Under the pieces are notes generated by a model, which saw only the letters and a program-made list of their open reading frames with translations, did not search any database and was not told where the DNA came from. From Pezicula radicicola (lineage: Eukaryota; Ascomycota; Leotiomycetes; Helotiales; Dermateaceae), in contig PDUO01000008.1 of assembly GCA_003008705.1 (NCBI GenBank), positions 496,001 through 560,000 of the forward strand: a DNA stretch of 64,000 nucleotides, written 5' to 3'. The position numbers were made by a program, and so were the translations under genes. Positions 10,888 to 21,987 of this stretch are shown one piece after another (position 1 is the first letter of the stretch; each line of letters opens with the position of its first letter).

Positions 10888-13291
10888 TCAGACACCATCA
10901 GTCTCATGAAGCTGTTTGATGATTGACTTGAAGAGCACCTTCCCAATACTCGGTGGTACAGCGTTGCCAATCTGCTTCTTCACATAAGATCCTTGAAAGA
11001 CATGGTCTGGAGGAAAGCCTTGCATGGCAGCATATTCACGGAGTGTTAGGTCTCTCTTGCCGTTGGGATGGTAGTTCTGTCCGCCGTGCGTTGTCATAGC
11101 TCGAGGAAGGAAGCTGTTTCCATCATAGGGTGCTTTCGGGTGTTCATATTCATTGCGATAGTCAAGGACTGGGTCTAGGCACTTGCTTCCCACAACATAT
11201 TCTTTGACTCGTCTGAGAGTTTCATTGACAGTGACGAAAGGCTTCAGTCCATTCCCACCACACTGTGAGTGAGTGAAAGCTGGTATCTGCGGCAGAATTT
11301 CACCTGGGCTGAAACGGTCAGTTTTGCAAGATTGTTAGTTTCTGGTATACTTACCAAGATGCAATAACGATTAATCGATACCGTCTCTGTGGGAGGCCCT
11401 ATCAAGTCGTGTTAGTCGAACAATTGTATGAGGAGTTCGTAACGCCTACCCATTGGGTCAATGGTATGATTGCCCATCTTACGGAGAAGTTAAGTGACGC
11501 AAATTGGTGCACAAGAGAGTTGAAGTAATAGAGAAATCTAGCAGTGCAGATGCCAAAGGTCTGCTCAAGCGTGATGATCCTGGGTCTTGCAGCTTTGACA
11601 ACCTCCAGGACTGCGTAAAGACTTGCAACGTTCATCTCATCGTCCTTCCCATTAACTGTGTGTGCTGGTGAGAAGAATTGACAAGGTGGCGATAAATGTA
11701 GTATATCGACCTTTACATCAGCACCTTTGCTTGCTTCTGCGACAAAAAGATGAGATGCCATTTGATAGCAAGTAGCATGTGGGAAGTTGGTACTCCATGT
11801 GGCGCACGCATGCTCCCAGAAATCAAATCCCCATTTTACCATAAGGCCTGCCATCTTTGCACCCCGCGTAGCGCCACCAGCACCGCAAAATGCATCTCCA
11901 AAGGTGTATTGCTGACCTGGAGATCTGGTCGGTTTGCTGTGAGATGGGTTGTGCGTTGATTGAATCGAACCTCTTGTCGGCACATCGCCAAAGTCAGGGG
12001 TGAAAATAGCTGTTTCCAAGGACGGGGTTTTCGGTGGGGTATTAAGTGATAGCTCTGACAGACTCGATCTGGTGTCCTCATAACGGATTTTCTTGTACGC
12101 ATGCTCAGAAATATCGCCTTGTAAGAAAGTTGCGGAATAGCTACGTTTTCGACAGCCCGGACGGTCAAGATCAATGACATTGGTCTTTGAACTCCCCGCT
12201 TTACTAGAAGTTGGGGATGTGGTAATGGTGGATTTTTGAGCTCGGTCAGCATAGTTAGGTCTAGGGCTTAGACTCTCTCTATGACATTCGAATTCATTCA
12301 CACAGTCTTCGTCATTTTTCACAAGAATGCTTCCTTCGGGCAACTTTCCATCTGGGGCCGGCAGATAGGCTCCTCCTGGCACTGTCTCTCCTCGCCATTC
12401 TTTGCGACATTCTGCATCTGACCTGGCAAATTTCTCATCACTCTCAGCGCAGTGGAGGTGCTCGAAAGAACGCTCGATCCAAGTGTTGTTTTGTCGTTCT
12501 AAAGCTGAAGCGTACTTGACGACATACTTCCAACGCAAGACCAAGTTGCCTTGGGCAAGACATTCGTCGGCACTTTCGAATTTTTCAATATCTCTGCATT
12601 TCGGAAATATCTGATTGGTTTGGCGAAGCCTACGCAGCCCACGTACGTCCTTCATTGGAACTTCAATTGCAGACTGCACCTCTGGCGCCCGCGGGTCATC
12701 GAGTTCAATTTCGTAGAATATACCTACTTCGTTCAGTTTCTTTTCTAGTACGCCATTGAAGTCTCTCGTTCGCTGCAGGCGATGGCCACGGAGCGTTACA
12801 TCACCAGTCTGTGAATTTTTCACAATATGTTTGATGCGAAGAAAATCTCCATCCTGCAGTTCAACTGTTTTTGATGGTTTGAGCACTTTGTCTCCCTGCT
12901 CGAATTCTTCACATAGCTCGAACGGTTGCTTAATCGGAGGGTTTCTTTGCGCCTTAGACATGCCAGACTTTCGACGACCTGCTGCAGGATCCCGATGACT
13001 ACCCGATGGCTTCCGGTCGTCAACGTAGACGTCGTCGAGGCGGAGGACAGGAGCATTAGGTACGGCCTTTCGGATTTCGGCATCTTCATCCTCAAGATCG
13101 TCAAGCTCAATCAATTCGTTTGGGTCACCTGTTACCTCATGACCCGCGCTTCGAAGCCAACCAGTTGACTCATAGTTCTTGTTGACATGGTCATCATCAT
13201 CTGTGAGGTCAACAGGAGCTTTGACTGATCCTGGATGATTTCCCTGGCAACGACTCCGATCTGAACGTCCACCTTGCCTCTCTGTCTTCAT
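10888..13291 (-). CDS. rid: RID/Masc1-like C5-cytosine DNA methyltransferase
   Basis: Exons 13291..11450, 11398..11355, 11308..10888 (768 aa). The family transfers a methyl group from S-adenosylmethionine to cytosine. Neurospora RID and Ascobolus Masc1 are needed for repeat-induced point mutation (RIP) or methylation induced premeiotically, and act in the nucleus. Visible conserved blocks are: motif I FCGAGG near 467; motif IV PPCQ near 534 (the catalytic Cys); motif VI as EQT near 575, where most cytosine methyltransferases have ENV (EQT is the RID/Masc1 hallmark); motif VIII GLPQRR built across intron 1; motif IX around LTLREYAAMQGFP; and motif X QIGNAVPPS near the C-terminus. A BAH-like stretch (about 140-230) precedes the catalytic part. 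The N-terminus is acidic and disordered. All key residues are intact, so the enzyme looks functional. An additional 5' exon at about 13694-13787 is possible. The symbol rests on motif VI and domain order only. Confidence 0.88.
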
Positions 13292-13693
13292 AATTCTTTG
13301 CGCTTGTTTTGGAGAACAAAAACTGGACCTGGTAAGTTCCTTGGAATTTGTGGATTGACTATCGCTGGCGGCAGAATTTCGTGTGAGGTTGATCGCCGGA
13401 GGAATGAACGTGTCAACTCTGAAGTTGGATTTGACAGATGTGGTGGGAGAGCAGGGTACTATTTTATGTACTTTAGCAGAGACTTCGAGGCCGGCACTAA
13501 AAGAATATGGTCGCTCTGCCCATTCTCTCTTCGTGATTCTTAGATGGGAAATCTATCTTTGTGAGAGAACTTCTGGAAGCTCCCTTCTATTTCGAGCATA
13601 TAGGAAGCAGAATCTAGATTTGAGCAATAGATATTGGAAGATAAACCCATGCAATGGTACTAAAGAAGGATTGGGGAGAATATTCTTGCTTAC

Positions 13694-13787
13694 CCTGACC
13701 AAGAATGTCAATATCTTTGCTCTCATCATCACTAAGGATGATCACATCATTCTCCTCGTCATCAATCACAATTAGATCAGAATTCAT
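13694..13787 (-). CDS. possible short 5' exon or small protein with acidic SUMO-interaction-like motifs
   Basis: Starting at the ATG at 13787 on the - strand, 31 codons run up to a good donor (gtaagc at 13693). They hold two tandem hydrophobic-acidic patches, LIVIDDEE and VIILSDDE, which resemble SUMO-interacting motifs. The frame stays open upstream to about 14036. It could be an extra first exon of the RID-like gene, whose own N-terminus has similar patches (VDLTDDDD, VIDLD). I could not find an acceptor that joins it in frame to the exon at 13291, so it may instead be independent or spurious. Confidence 0.25.
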
Positions 13788-15736
13788 GATTTCGATCCAA
13801 ACTCCGCTTCTATGGTCAATGAATAGCCAAACTCTAGAGCCGTCTGTCAGTGCTGCTTCGAAAAAGATAACGCTATACATATGAGGGAAAAAGCATACCT
13901 TGTCAAAGAAGAACCTGAAGATTACTGAACGTGTTCGTAGTCTTAGTCCTGGACTGCGGTATGTGTAGAGTTGGAGAAAGGCAATGAGGCAAAGACGAGG
14001 CTTAAATTTAAAAGCGAGTGTAATAGATCTCCTCAATCGTTTCTCTGCGCGGAACAGAAAGCTTACGAAAGTAATAAGAAGAAGAAGGGGGGGAAAAGCA
14101 CAAAATGCTATTCAAGTTGGTGCTACTAATAGATTACTCTAGAAGTCGCAAAATTGCAAATTGATGGGGAAGGAGGTTTCCATATACTTTGAGAAGCTTT
14201 GTTAGTTGCACTGATCTTTACTGATATATGGACCAACGTTCCCACAAAGTAACACTTTCATGCTACCAACAGCCCCCTCTATAGCCAATCGAGACTGAAT
14301 GTTGGTGAGTGGCGCTGGCGACGTTCAGTGTGTATTTTGAAGGGTAAGCATCCAATTCATCAGTGGCCTGAATCCTGGTTGTCTGCAGGCAGACTCTTTG
14401 ACCTTGTTGAGAGAGTCGTGGTCTATGAACCAAAATGTCCTGCTTTGTACAGTCGTATTTGCAGTGAGAGTAAAGAGAGCGCGATGAGCATAGAATCTCC
14501 AAAAGAGGGACATCTTTGAAATTTTTTGAAGTAGTAGGTACAAGATCCAGGGGTAACAGTGGTTGCCAACTGGCCTGACCTGCTGCCATGTGATTGGTAG
14601 CTTGAGAAGAAAGAAACACGACCAGAACTTTCTTGGTTGTGATTGTACAAGAGTGATGAAGAACAATGAGATGAGAAGCGTGCCTGCCTTAACTCTGGAC
14701 AAAGCATCTTGTCTCAAAAGGGCTTCGCCCTCATGAAGATATGGACGTGATGCGGCAGAGTTGGTCGACAACAACATGTCAATATCATACTATACGGTAT
14801 GTTGGGTGTTGAGAAAAGAGTCAGGATAGAGAGTTGCTTGGTTGTTCTATTGTTGGTCAAGTTCACCCAGAGACAAATGCCTCCCCCAGGCCAAGCATCC
14901 AAAAGCGTTAAGCGTTAAGCGGAGTAGTGGGGGTAGAGTAGTAGTTAGGACTGACGGACCAATGGAGAACTGGAACAGGCTCAGCTGTAAGGTAGCCAAC
15001 TGCCTTTCAGCCATGAATAACAGTCAGAGATCCATATAGGTAGGTAGGTAGGTAGGTTGGTTGGTAGGTTCTGTTTATAAAAATGAATGTAATGACTGCC
15101 AGATAGCTTACTCCTGACATTTCATCTCACAGATCGTCCTTTGATCTTTGTGCGCATCCCTGCCTGCCCTGTGTGGTGGTGGCCTCGTGCCATTCGGAAA
15201 AAACGTTAGCGTAGCCGAGCGACTCTCTGATTTTTTAACCAAAATTTCGAGTGCGAGAGATCCTAAACTTTTCAAGATGTATCCCAGGAACCCCCATCTC
15301 CATTGCGCTGCTGCTCTGTGTCCCCTCAACAGTCTGCTGAGGCTCGATTTATCACATACTCACCACCCACCAATTCTCTGAATCCAGCAACCTTGCGCTT
15401 TACCCAGAACCCCCCGCTTCACCATTATCCATCCGTTGTTATCCGGCATACAAAGGTTGCCTTTTGGACTGGCTATCGGTACTCAAGCCTTTTTTTTTTT
15501 GGTGAGTTAACTAACACTTCTACTATGATTGCTCGTCTCGCACATTCCATTTGGTGTTATGATGAACGAAAGATTTTTTTTTAGATGTTAGACTTCCTAT
15601 CACTCTTGAGGATACAATCAGTTCCTGAACCACACCCCACCAATCTCTCAAATTTTCCGTCGCCGTAGCCTCCGAATCCTTCTGACAAGAATATAGCAGA
15701 CTGCTTTCCACATAAGCCTTCAACGAGACCTCCATC
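13788..15736. other. divergent intergenic region between methyltransferase and purine gene
   Basis: I see no gene. It should contain the promoters of two divergently transcribed genes. Notable are a short GCGTTAA doublet near 14906-14920, a TAGG microsatellite at 15036-15070 and pyrimidine-rich DNA just before the ATG at 15737. Open frames on the - strand at 14263-14777 overlap each other and have no family resemblance. Confidence 0.45.
15036..15070. repeat. TAGG microsatellite
   Basis: About five uninterrupted TAGG units are followed by TTGG/TAGG variants. Confidence 0.8.
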
Positions 15737-17721
15737 ATGTGTGGTATTCTTGCACTGATCCTCGGCGACAGCCATGATGCCTCCTCCACGACTTGTGCCG
15801 CCGACTTGCACGATGCGCTCTACTACCTTCAACATCGAGGACAAGACGCTTGCGGAATAGCCACTTGTGCCTCGGGTGGGCGGATCTACCAATGCAAAGG
15901 CAACGGAATGGCCGCGAAGGTCTTCCACGATGGTTCGAGAGTCCAGGATCTTCCCGGATTCATGGGTTTGGGACATCTCAGATATCCTACTGCTGGTAGC
16001 AGCGCGAGTGCCGAAGCACAGCCATTCTATGTCAACAGTCCTTACGGAATCACCTTTGCGCATAACGGTAACCTGATCAATGCCGAAGAACTTCGAAAAT
16101 TTCTTGACTTCGAAGCACACCGCCACATCAATACCGACAGCGACAGTGAATTGATGCTAAATATCTTTGCCAATGAGCTCAACGAGACTGGAAAGGCTCG
16201 TGTCAACTCAGAAGATTTGTTCAAAAGTCTGGAGCGGATGTACGGGCGATGTGTTGGTGGTTGGGCATGTACCGCGATGATCGCCGGCTCCTGCATATTA
16301 GGATTCAGAGATCAGTTCGGAATTCGTCCTCTTGTTTTGGGAGACCGGCCTTCTGGCACCGTCCCTGGAGCAAAGGATTATATGATGGCATCTGAGTCCA
16401 TTGCCTTAAAACAGCTGGGCTTTGAGAACATCATCGACATCAAACCAGGAGAGGCCGTTATCATCAGAAAGGGCGAAAAGCCTGTGTTCCGTCAGGTCGT
16501 ACCCCAGTTGGCATACGCGCCAGACATAGTACGTATTGGGGGAGCACTTTCATTCCTATTCGGGAGTATTCTAAGAGGAGTTCCTCTTGGGACATCCCCT
16601 TTCAAGACGTTTTCTCTCGAGACATGTCTTGGGAGCAACAACTCCAAATCTCCTACAAAAGAAGTAATTGCTAACTCCCCATTTACGGCAGTTTGAATTT
16701 GTTTATTTTGCGCGTCCGGACTCAATTATGGATGGCATTAGTGTTGATCAAAGTCGACAGCAGATGGGTTACAAACTAGCAGATCATATTGCTAGAACTC
16801 TTTCGCCCGAGGCTCTCAAAGAGGTCGATGTAGTCATCCCTATCCCGGAAACATCAAATACATCAGCAGCTAAGGTTGCCGAAAGACTCAAAAAACCTTG
16901 TGGCCAAGGGTTCATCAAGAACAGATATGTTTTCCGCACATTTATCATGCCTGGCCAAAGAGCCCGAGAAAAGGGTGTGCGCAGAAAGCTCAGCGCGATG
17001 CCGTCGGAGTTCAATGGTCGGTGCGTGCTCTTAGTTGATGATAGTATAGTGCGAGGTACTACAAGCAGAGAAATCGTTCTTATGGCTCGGGAAGCAGGTG
17101 CACGGAAGGTCATTATTGCCAGCACATCACCTCCTATCACTCACGCACACATCTACGGCATTGATTTGGCTTCACCACAGGAGCTTGTAGCCCACAACCG
17201 AGACCGGGCAGCCATTGCGCAACACATAGGCGCCGACGAGGTTATTTTCCAGACGCTTACCGATCTCAAGGCTGCCTGTGCTGATCTCTCGCCCCGGCCA
17301 AATCAAGAATTTGAAGTTGGTGTCTTCTGCGGCAAGTACGTTACCCCAGTCACACCAGGCTACTTTGAACATTTGGAGAGAGTCAGAGGTGAGAATCGAA
17401 AACTTAAAGTCTTGGAGAGTGCCAAGGAGGCTGTCATCCATGGACTCGCAGGTGAGAAGGAGTTGGCACTGATTAAGAATGGTGTTGCCGTGGACGAAGC
17501 GGGCCAAGTGGTTCTCGACCAGCAAAATGGAGATGAGAAAAGTAAGCGTGCTGCAAATGGCCATGCTAGGCGGCAACAGGAAAGAGAAGACGTCAACAAT
17601 TCAGTGAGGGACCGAACAGATATCAGGCAAGTCTCCATTCTTTCTACACAGAGCCATTAAGACCTTGCTAACCTTCCACAACAGCCTACACAATTTCGGC
17701 GATGAACCCCCTAGACAATGA
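15737..17721 (+). CDS. ADE4: amidophosphoribosyltransferase (PRPP amidotransferase)
   Basis: Exons 15737..16528, 16692..17626, 17685..17721 (587 aa). It catalyses the first committed step of de novo purine synthesis: PRPP plus glutamine gives 5-phosphoribosylamine plus glutamate, in the cytosol. The N-terminal class II glutamine amidotransferase starts MCGILALI, so Cys2 becomes the N-terminal nucleophile after Met removal; [20 protein letters not shown] and FAHNGNL follow. The second half is a type I phosphoribosyltransferase, with the PRPP loop [13 protein letters not shown] near 370. Intron 1 (gtacgt...ggcag) is phase 0. The last intron appears to use a GC donor (gcaagt at 17627) with a gctaac branch site and cacaacag acceptor. 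This gives a C-terminus ending [10 protein letters not shown]; read-through would instead stop at 17660. The gene is divergent from the methyltransferase. Confidence 0.93.
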
Positions 17722-18598
17722 AATTCCCGCAATGAATGAAAACATAACAAAAAATGGATCTTTGGGTAGGTAGGGGGTCAGGTCATATTCGCATATAGAA
17801 GGCTGCATATGCTTGCATGCCGATGAAATTTATAGAATAAGCGGTTCACACCGTACATGACTTCACTTGCATATCTGGATTGGATTGGGTACTTCTTGTA
17901 GCTAGATAGTATTCAATAAAATACGGTACCAATGATTGATCTTTCAATGCTTCCTTCGCATCCCACGAGCATGCCAGCCTCAACCACCACTGTAAATTGT
18001 GCATAGAACCAATACCCAAAGTCCCAGACTACTCGGCTCCTGACACTACAACCCAACCACATGTTTTTACAAAACTTACCATCACAAAGTATATCTTCCA
18101 TTTCCACTCTCCTAACTCCACCCCCCAAAGAACCAAAACCACAGTAACCAGGCTTCTCTAACTGTCCGGTCAAATACGGTTACTAACTTTCGCCTGGCCT
18201 AGTACTTCGGATCATCGTTGTAGCAAATCTCACCTAACCCCATTCCCAAAACACAATTACAATCACAATAACGCAGCTCCTACGAAAACCAAAAAAGTCA
18301 TCATTAGCAAAGTTAAGCTCCACCACTCCCTCTCTACCTTCCTCTCAGCTATAATACAGTCAAACCAGTCAACCTCCTTTAACGTATTAAACAAGCAATA
18401 CTCCATAAAGTTCGCTACAAATGCAAATGCTAGGAAATGCAAATACAACCCCGAATATCATAACGCCTATGCTAAATCCCGTAGCCCTTTGAAGCTCAAA
18501 CGCCAAAAGCTGAATGCTAATAAGCAATTTCTCATAACTCATTATTCTGTCAAAACCAATATCAAGACCACCATCGTTTTCGTTTTGTACACTGACTC
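17722..18598. other. convergent intergenic region (3' ends)
   Basis: It lies between the 3' ends of a + strand and a - strand gene, is AT-rich, and contains no coding segment that I can support. Confidence 0.5.
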
Positions 18599-20743
18599 TT
18601 ACTCGTCAGACTCTTCAATATCGTGATCCATCTCTTTATCATCACTTTCAGTATCCTCATGTTCCGACAGTTCAACTTCCTCCTCTTCGTCTTCATCTTC
18701 ATCTGAATACTCGTTCTTGCTCTTTCCTTTACCCTTTCCTTTACCTTTAATAGCCTTCTTACCACCTTTCTTAGAAGTAGTAGAAGACTTGGGTTTAGCG
18801 CCTGCCATCTTCTTCTTCTCCATACGGTTCATGAGGTGATCGATGGGACAATCTGCATTAGTGAATGCTTCGCTTTCAGCACCAGTAGCAGCCCTGCATC
18901 GACCACAAGTCTTTCCATGTCTCAGAAAGAGTTGATGTAAAGGATATTTGAGATGATCTGGAACTCGAACTTCGCAATGGCTGAAAGTCTGATCTCTTGT
19001 TGCGTTTTGGGGGACCCATCCCAACCACTTGCAGTGGCGCCAAACATGTGTGTCGACAGCAAAGCTGGGACGCTTCATGCAGAAGAGGATTACACAAGAA
19101 GCTGTCTTGACACCAATGCCTGGGAGCTTGGTCATTTCCGTCATGGCCTCGTCGGTGGTCAATTCGAAGACGTAGTCCATTGACAACATGCTGTGGTTGA
19201 CCTTCGAGATCTCTTCGTCCTTCGCCTCTTGTGGCTCATGTTCGGCTCCAGTCACGTCTGCCGCTTCTCCTGTCGCTTTCTCCTTCACAAGTGCATCTCG
19301 GCGGGCTACGTTACCCTCCCAGACCACATCAAGAATCTTCTTAATGTTTGTACCTTTAGTCTTTGCTAAACCGCCACTCTTGATAGATTCAATAACCGTT
19401 GCCAGGTCAGCATCATGGACTGCTTCCCAATTGACACTCCCCTCGCCAATTCCAGATGTTCGCAAACCGAACCTATCTTTCAATCCTTTCAATGCCATGT
19501 TCGAGTTTGCTGCGGTGGTTGATGCGCTGAGCAAGGTTCTGAGAATAGCATCCAGAAGGTCGGGCACCTCACCACAACCGGTGACTTCCATAGACGGTGG
19601 GGGAATTACATCAGGGGCCTTGACCTCACCGTGTAGTTTCGAAAGGAGTCGAGTCACTTCCTCGCAATCTTCAGGAGTTGGCTTTGGAAAGTCAGGGAAC
19701 GGCGAATAGCCTGGCGTCAATCCGTAGGGATTTTTCTTCCCTTTCCTGGGCTTCGGCGCCTTGCATGATGCATCAATGAGATCGTCAACCTTCTGTACGA
19801 CATCATCAGAGGTGTTGACAGCTTTCTTTTTCCGTGGAGCGCGCTTCTTTGATGTTGCAGTCTTAAAGTCTTCGTCCTTTGCATCTTCTTCCATTTCGTC
19901 CTCATCATTCTTTATAGACTTCGATTTCGCACTTCTTCCGCGCGTCTTCTTTGGAATCTCTTCCCCAGAATCATCATCCTTTATGTTTCCATCCAGACTG
20001 ACATCCTCATTCTTCACAGCATTTAACTTTCCTCCACGTCCACTATTTTTAGCTTCATTTTCAAGGAGTTTGTCTGCAAGTTTGTCTGTGACAGAATCAA
20101 TAAGCTCCGCGAGGAGACGGCCGATGAGGTCTGCCTTCTTGCCAGATTTTAGCAGACCTCGCTCTCCGAGTAGCTCTTTTAACTCTGCAATGGACATCTT
20201 GCTCCAAAGCGCCACTGCCATATCAAGCTTAGCGATAGCCTCATCCTGATTCTCTGATTTAACCGCATAATCTCCTAACATATCCTCATCTTCGTCGCTA
20301 ACTTCATCCGCCACCTTGGTGTTTTTCCTGGCTCTCTTGTTCGACGGTCGGGTAGGAGTCTCTCCGGTTTCAAGTGTACCATCGACCAAATCACCCTTCT
20401 TTCCCATCCCATGAGGCAAAACATCCCAACTACCAGTCACTGGCTCGGTAGTCTTCTTGGTCTTCGCTGGAGCACGCTTTCTCTTCCTTGCACCAATTGG
20501 CGAGGCTGCATTGAGTATCTCTCCACCATCGTTTGTAGGACTTGGAAGTTGTGCCTTATCATCGTTCTCCTTATTCTCTGAATTTCCATCTTCGACTTTG
20601 ACAAGTTTTGCGCCACGACCCCGCGCTTTGCCCTTTGCTTTCGTCGCAGCAGCGGCTTTCACATCAGACGTGAACGGAGGGGACGATAAGCTTGCTTCTG
20701 CTAGAAAGGCAGCTTCGCGCTTTGCAGCCGCACGAGTCGTCAT
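18599..20743 (-). CDS. HhH-GPD superfamily DNA glycosylase with SAP-like segment
   Basis: A single-exon gene (714 aa). HhH-GPD enzymes excise damaged bases in base-excision repair in the nucleus; endonuclease III and DEMETER-type enzymes are relatives. Residues 1-180 are Lys/Ala-rich and disordered. About 175-225 resembles a SAP DNA-binding helix pair (SIAELKELLGERGLLKSGKK, ADLIGRLL). The glycosylase domain is about 395-600: helix-hairpin-helix LPGIGVKTASC near 539-549 with the catalytic Lys, and FAVDTHVWR with the catalytic Asp near 562. After it comes CGRC plus a third Cys 15 residues on, which does not match the usual C-x6-C-x2-C-x5-C iron-sulphur loop of endonuclease III. The C-terminus is Lys-rich, then very acidic. 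It was read from the first ATG of an uninterrupted frame; the antisense frames are compositional shadows. The damaged base recognised cannot be told from sequence. Confidence 0.85.
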   Translation of the reverse strand: MTTRAAAKREAAFLAEASLSSPPFTSDVKAAAATKAKGKARGRGAKLVKVEDGNSENKENDDKAQLPSPTNDGGEILNAASPIGARKRKRAPAKTKKTTEPVTGSWDVLPHGMGKKGDLVDGTLETGETPTRPSNKRARKNTKVADEVSDEDEDMLGDYAVKSENQDEAIAKLDMAVALWSKMSIAELKELLGERGLLKSGKKADLIGRLLAELIDSVTDKLADKLLENEAKNSGRGGKLNAVKNEDVSLDGNIKDDDSGEEIPKKTRGRSAKSKSIKNDEDEMEEDAKDEDFKTATSKKRAPRKKKAVNTSDDVVQKVDDLIDASCKAPKPRKGKKNPYGLTPGYSPFPDFPKPTPEDCEEVTRLLSKLHGEVKAPDVIPPPSMEVTGCGEVPDLLDAILRTLLSASTTAANSNMALKGLKDRFGLRTSGIGEGSVNWEAVHDADLATVIESIKSGGLAKTKGTNIKKILDVVWEGNVARRDALVKEKATGEAADVTGAEHEPQEAKDEEISKVNHSMLSMDYVFELTTDEAMTEMTKLPGIGVKTASCVILFCMKRPSFAVDTHVWRHCKWLGWVPQNATRDQTFSHCEVRVPDHLKYPLHQLFLRHGKTCGRCRAATGAESEAFTNADCPIDHLMNRMEKKKMAGAKPKSSTTSKKGGKKAIKGKGKGKGKSKNEYSDEDEDEEEEVELSEHEDTESDDKEMDHDIEESDE

Positions 20744-21280
20744 CTTCGTATTTAAGATGCGCCAGACAGAGGTGATGCGCGACCAGTGTCTACTAGATTG
20801 ACTGAGGGTTGGCGCAAAAGTCTTGTGAAGACTCTACACGTCAGGGGAATGAGATGGATGGCTATGGAATTGACTGGTTACTGCCAGATGGCCCGAAGGA
20901 GAATTGTAAGGAAGATTCCGTAGAGACTCAAGTGTGGTAAAGTGTGACGAAGAGGAATTGAAAGATATTGTCAATGGGCAAGCGCAGAAGGAAAGTCAAT
21001 GATGTAAACACAAGGCTTAAAACTTTAGCCCGTACAGCCTTGCTCGCTACCATATCAGGACTAGACCAGGAACAAGACAAGATCGAGATAAGATAATATA
21101 AGCGAGGCTCCACAATAGGGGTAACTGGAAGCTTTAGCTCTCTCTTCTCGTATATGGAGTAGGTACCTTCCGTACCTTCTTACCTGGGACTTCACCTCCT
21201 CCTCGCATTGGTGATATCTAAATAGGCAATGAATGGAACTCACAGTAACTCAGGGTGAGTAACTGGAATTAGTCCGTGTA
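20744..21280. other. intergenic region
   Basis: Upstream region of the DNA glycosylase. A weak fragment of the 18-nt repeat (agtaactcagggtgagtaac) lies at 21244-21263. No gene is seen. Confidence 0.45.
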
Positions 21281-21987
21281 ATGCTGGAAGATACTTTGGA
21301 TGGTTTTGCTCAACTTGTGGAGGCCATCGAAGCTAGAATGCCTTCTTCCATTAATCCTCAACTCGGAAGCCCGGAGGAAGAAAGTTTCGAAGCGGCAAAT
21401 ATACCAAGAAGTTTTGCAATGGACTTTATTTAACAAGCTCAAAAGGCAAATTTTCGATATATTAGACCCGGGGTTCGACTTAGTCCATCAGAACTTACCG
21501 ACCAGCCTTTTAAAGAAATACTCGACAAGGATGAAAATGCCCTGCCGCCTCTTCTCCTCTTTAAAGGCGATGAATTAGTAAAAGAATCCCCATCTCCATT
21601 TAACTGGCCATACGACAATCTCCCAATCCCCCATCCAAGCGGTCTATACCTCTGCGGTAGCCGTGGCGGTAACAATGCGTTCGAAGACGAAGTTCGTTTA
21701 ATATTGTATTTTGGAATTGGAGGTAATGGATGGGCTAGGACTAGTGATGGAGCGAAGATGGGAGAGAATCCTCAGGAGAGAGGATTAACTGCCAAGTTTG
21801 AAGATAGACATACTGATTTGTATCAACCTGGTTTTCAACCTTTCGTTGAGATGCATGGTGTTAGATTGGTTTCTATGCTAAGGAATTGGTTGTTGATGAG
21901 GAGGGTGTTGCGGGTGGGATTGCGGGTTTTAGGGAGGCTGATATGGAGGGTTTGTGGAAGAGGTATCAGCTGCCTGTTACGTGGTGA
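21281..21987 (+). pseudogene. recently inactivated gene of unknown family
   Basis: From ATG 21281 one frame reads as protein for about 200 codons, broken only by a TAA at 21431-21433, after which the same frame continues with good composition. Recognisable pieces include SPSELTDQPFKEIL, NWPYDNLPIPHPSGLYLCG and RHTDLYQPGFQPFVEMHG. Near 21874-21880 the frame slips: the + strand then reads in the next frame as KELVVDEEGVAG, FREADMEGLWKRYQLPVTW and a stop at 21985-21987. Loss of one base explains this. Two lesions in about 700 nt, with the rest intact, point to recent decay. The family is not recognised. An intron hiding the TAA is less likely because coding continues on both sides in the same frame. 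Confidence 0.6.

Noticed and set aside
15581..16126. Open frame of 181 codons on the - strand
   Set aside because: It is antisense to the ADE4 glutaminase domain.
19188..19709. Open frame of 173 codons on the + strand
   Set aside because: It is antisense to the DNA glycosylase; the Ser/Ala/Phe-rich composition is the typical shadow of an opposite coding strand.
21473..21490. GGGTTCGACTTAG, resembling a tRNA B box
   Set aside because: No A box at the right distance and no cloverleaf; it lies inside a protein-like frame.
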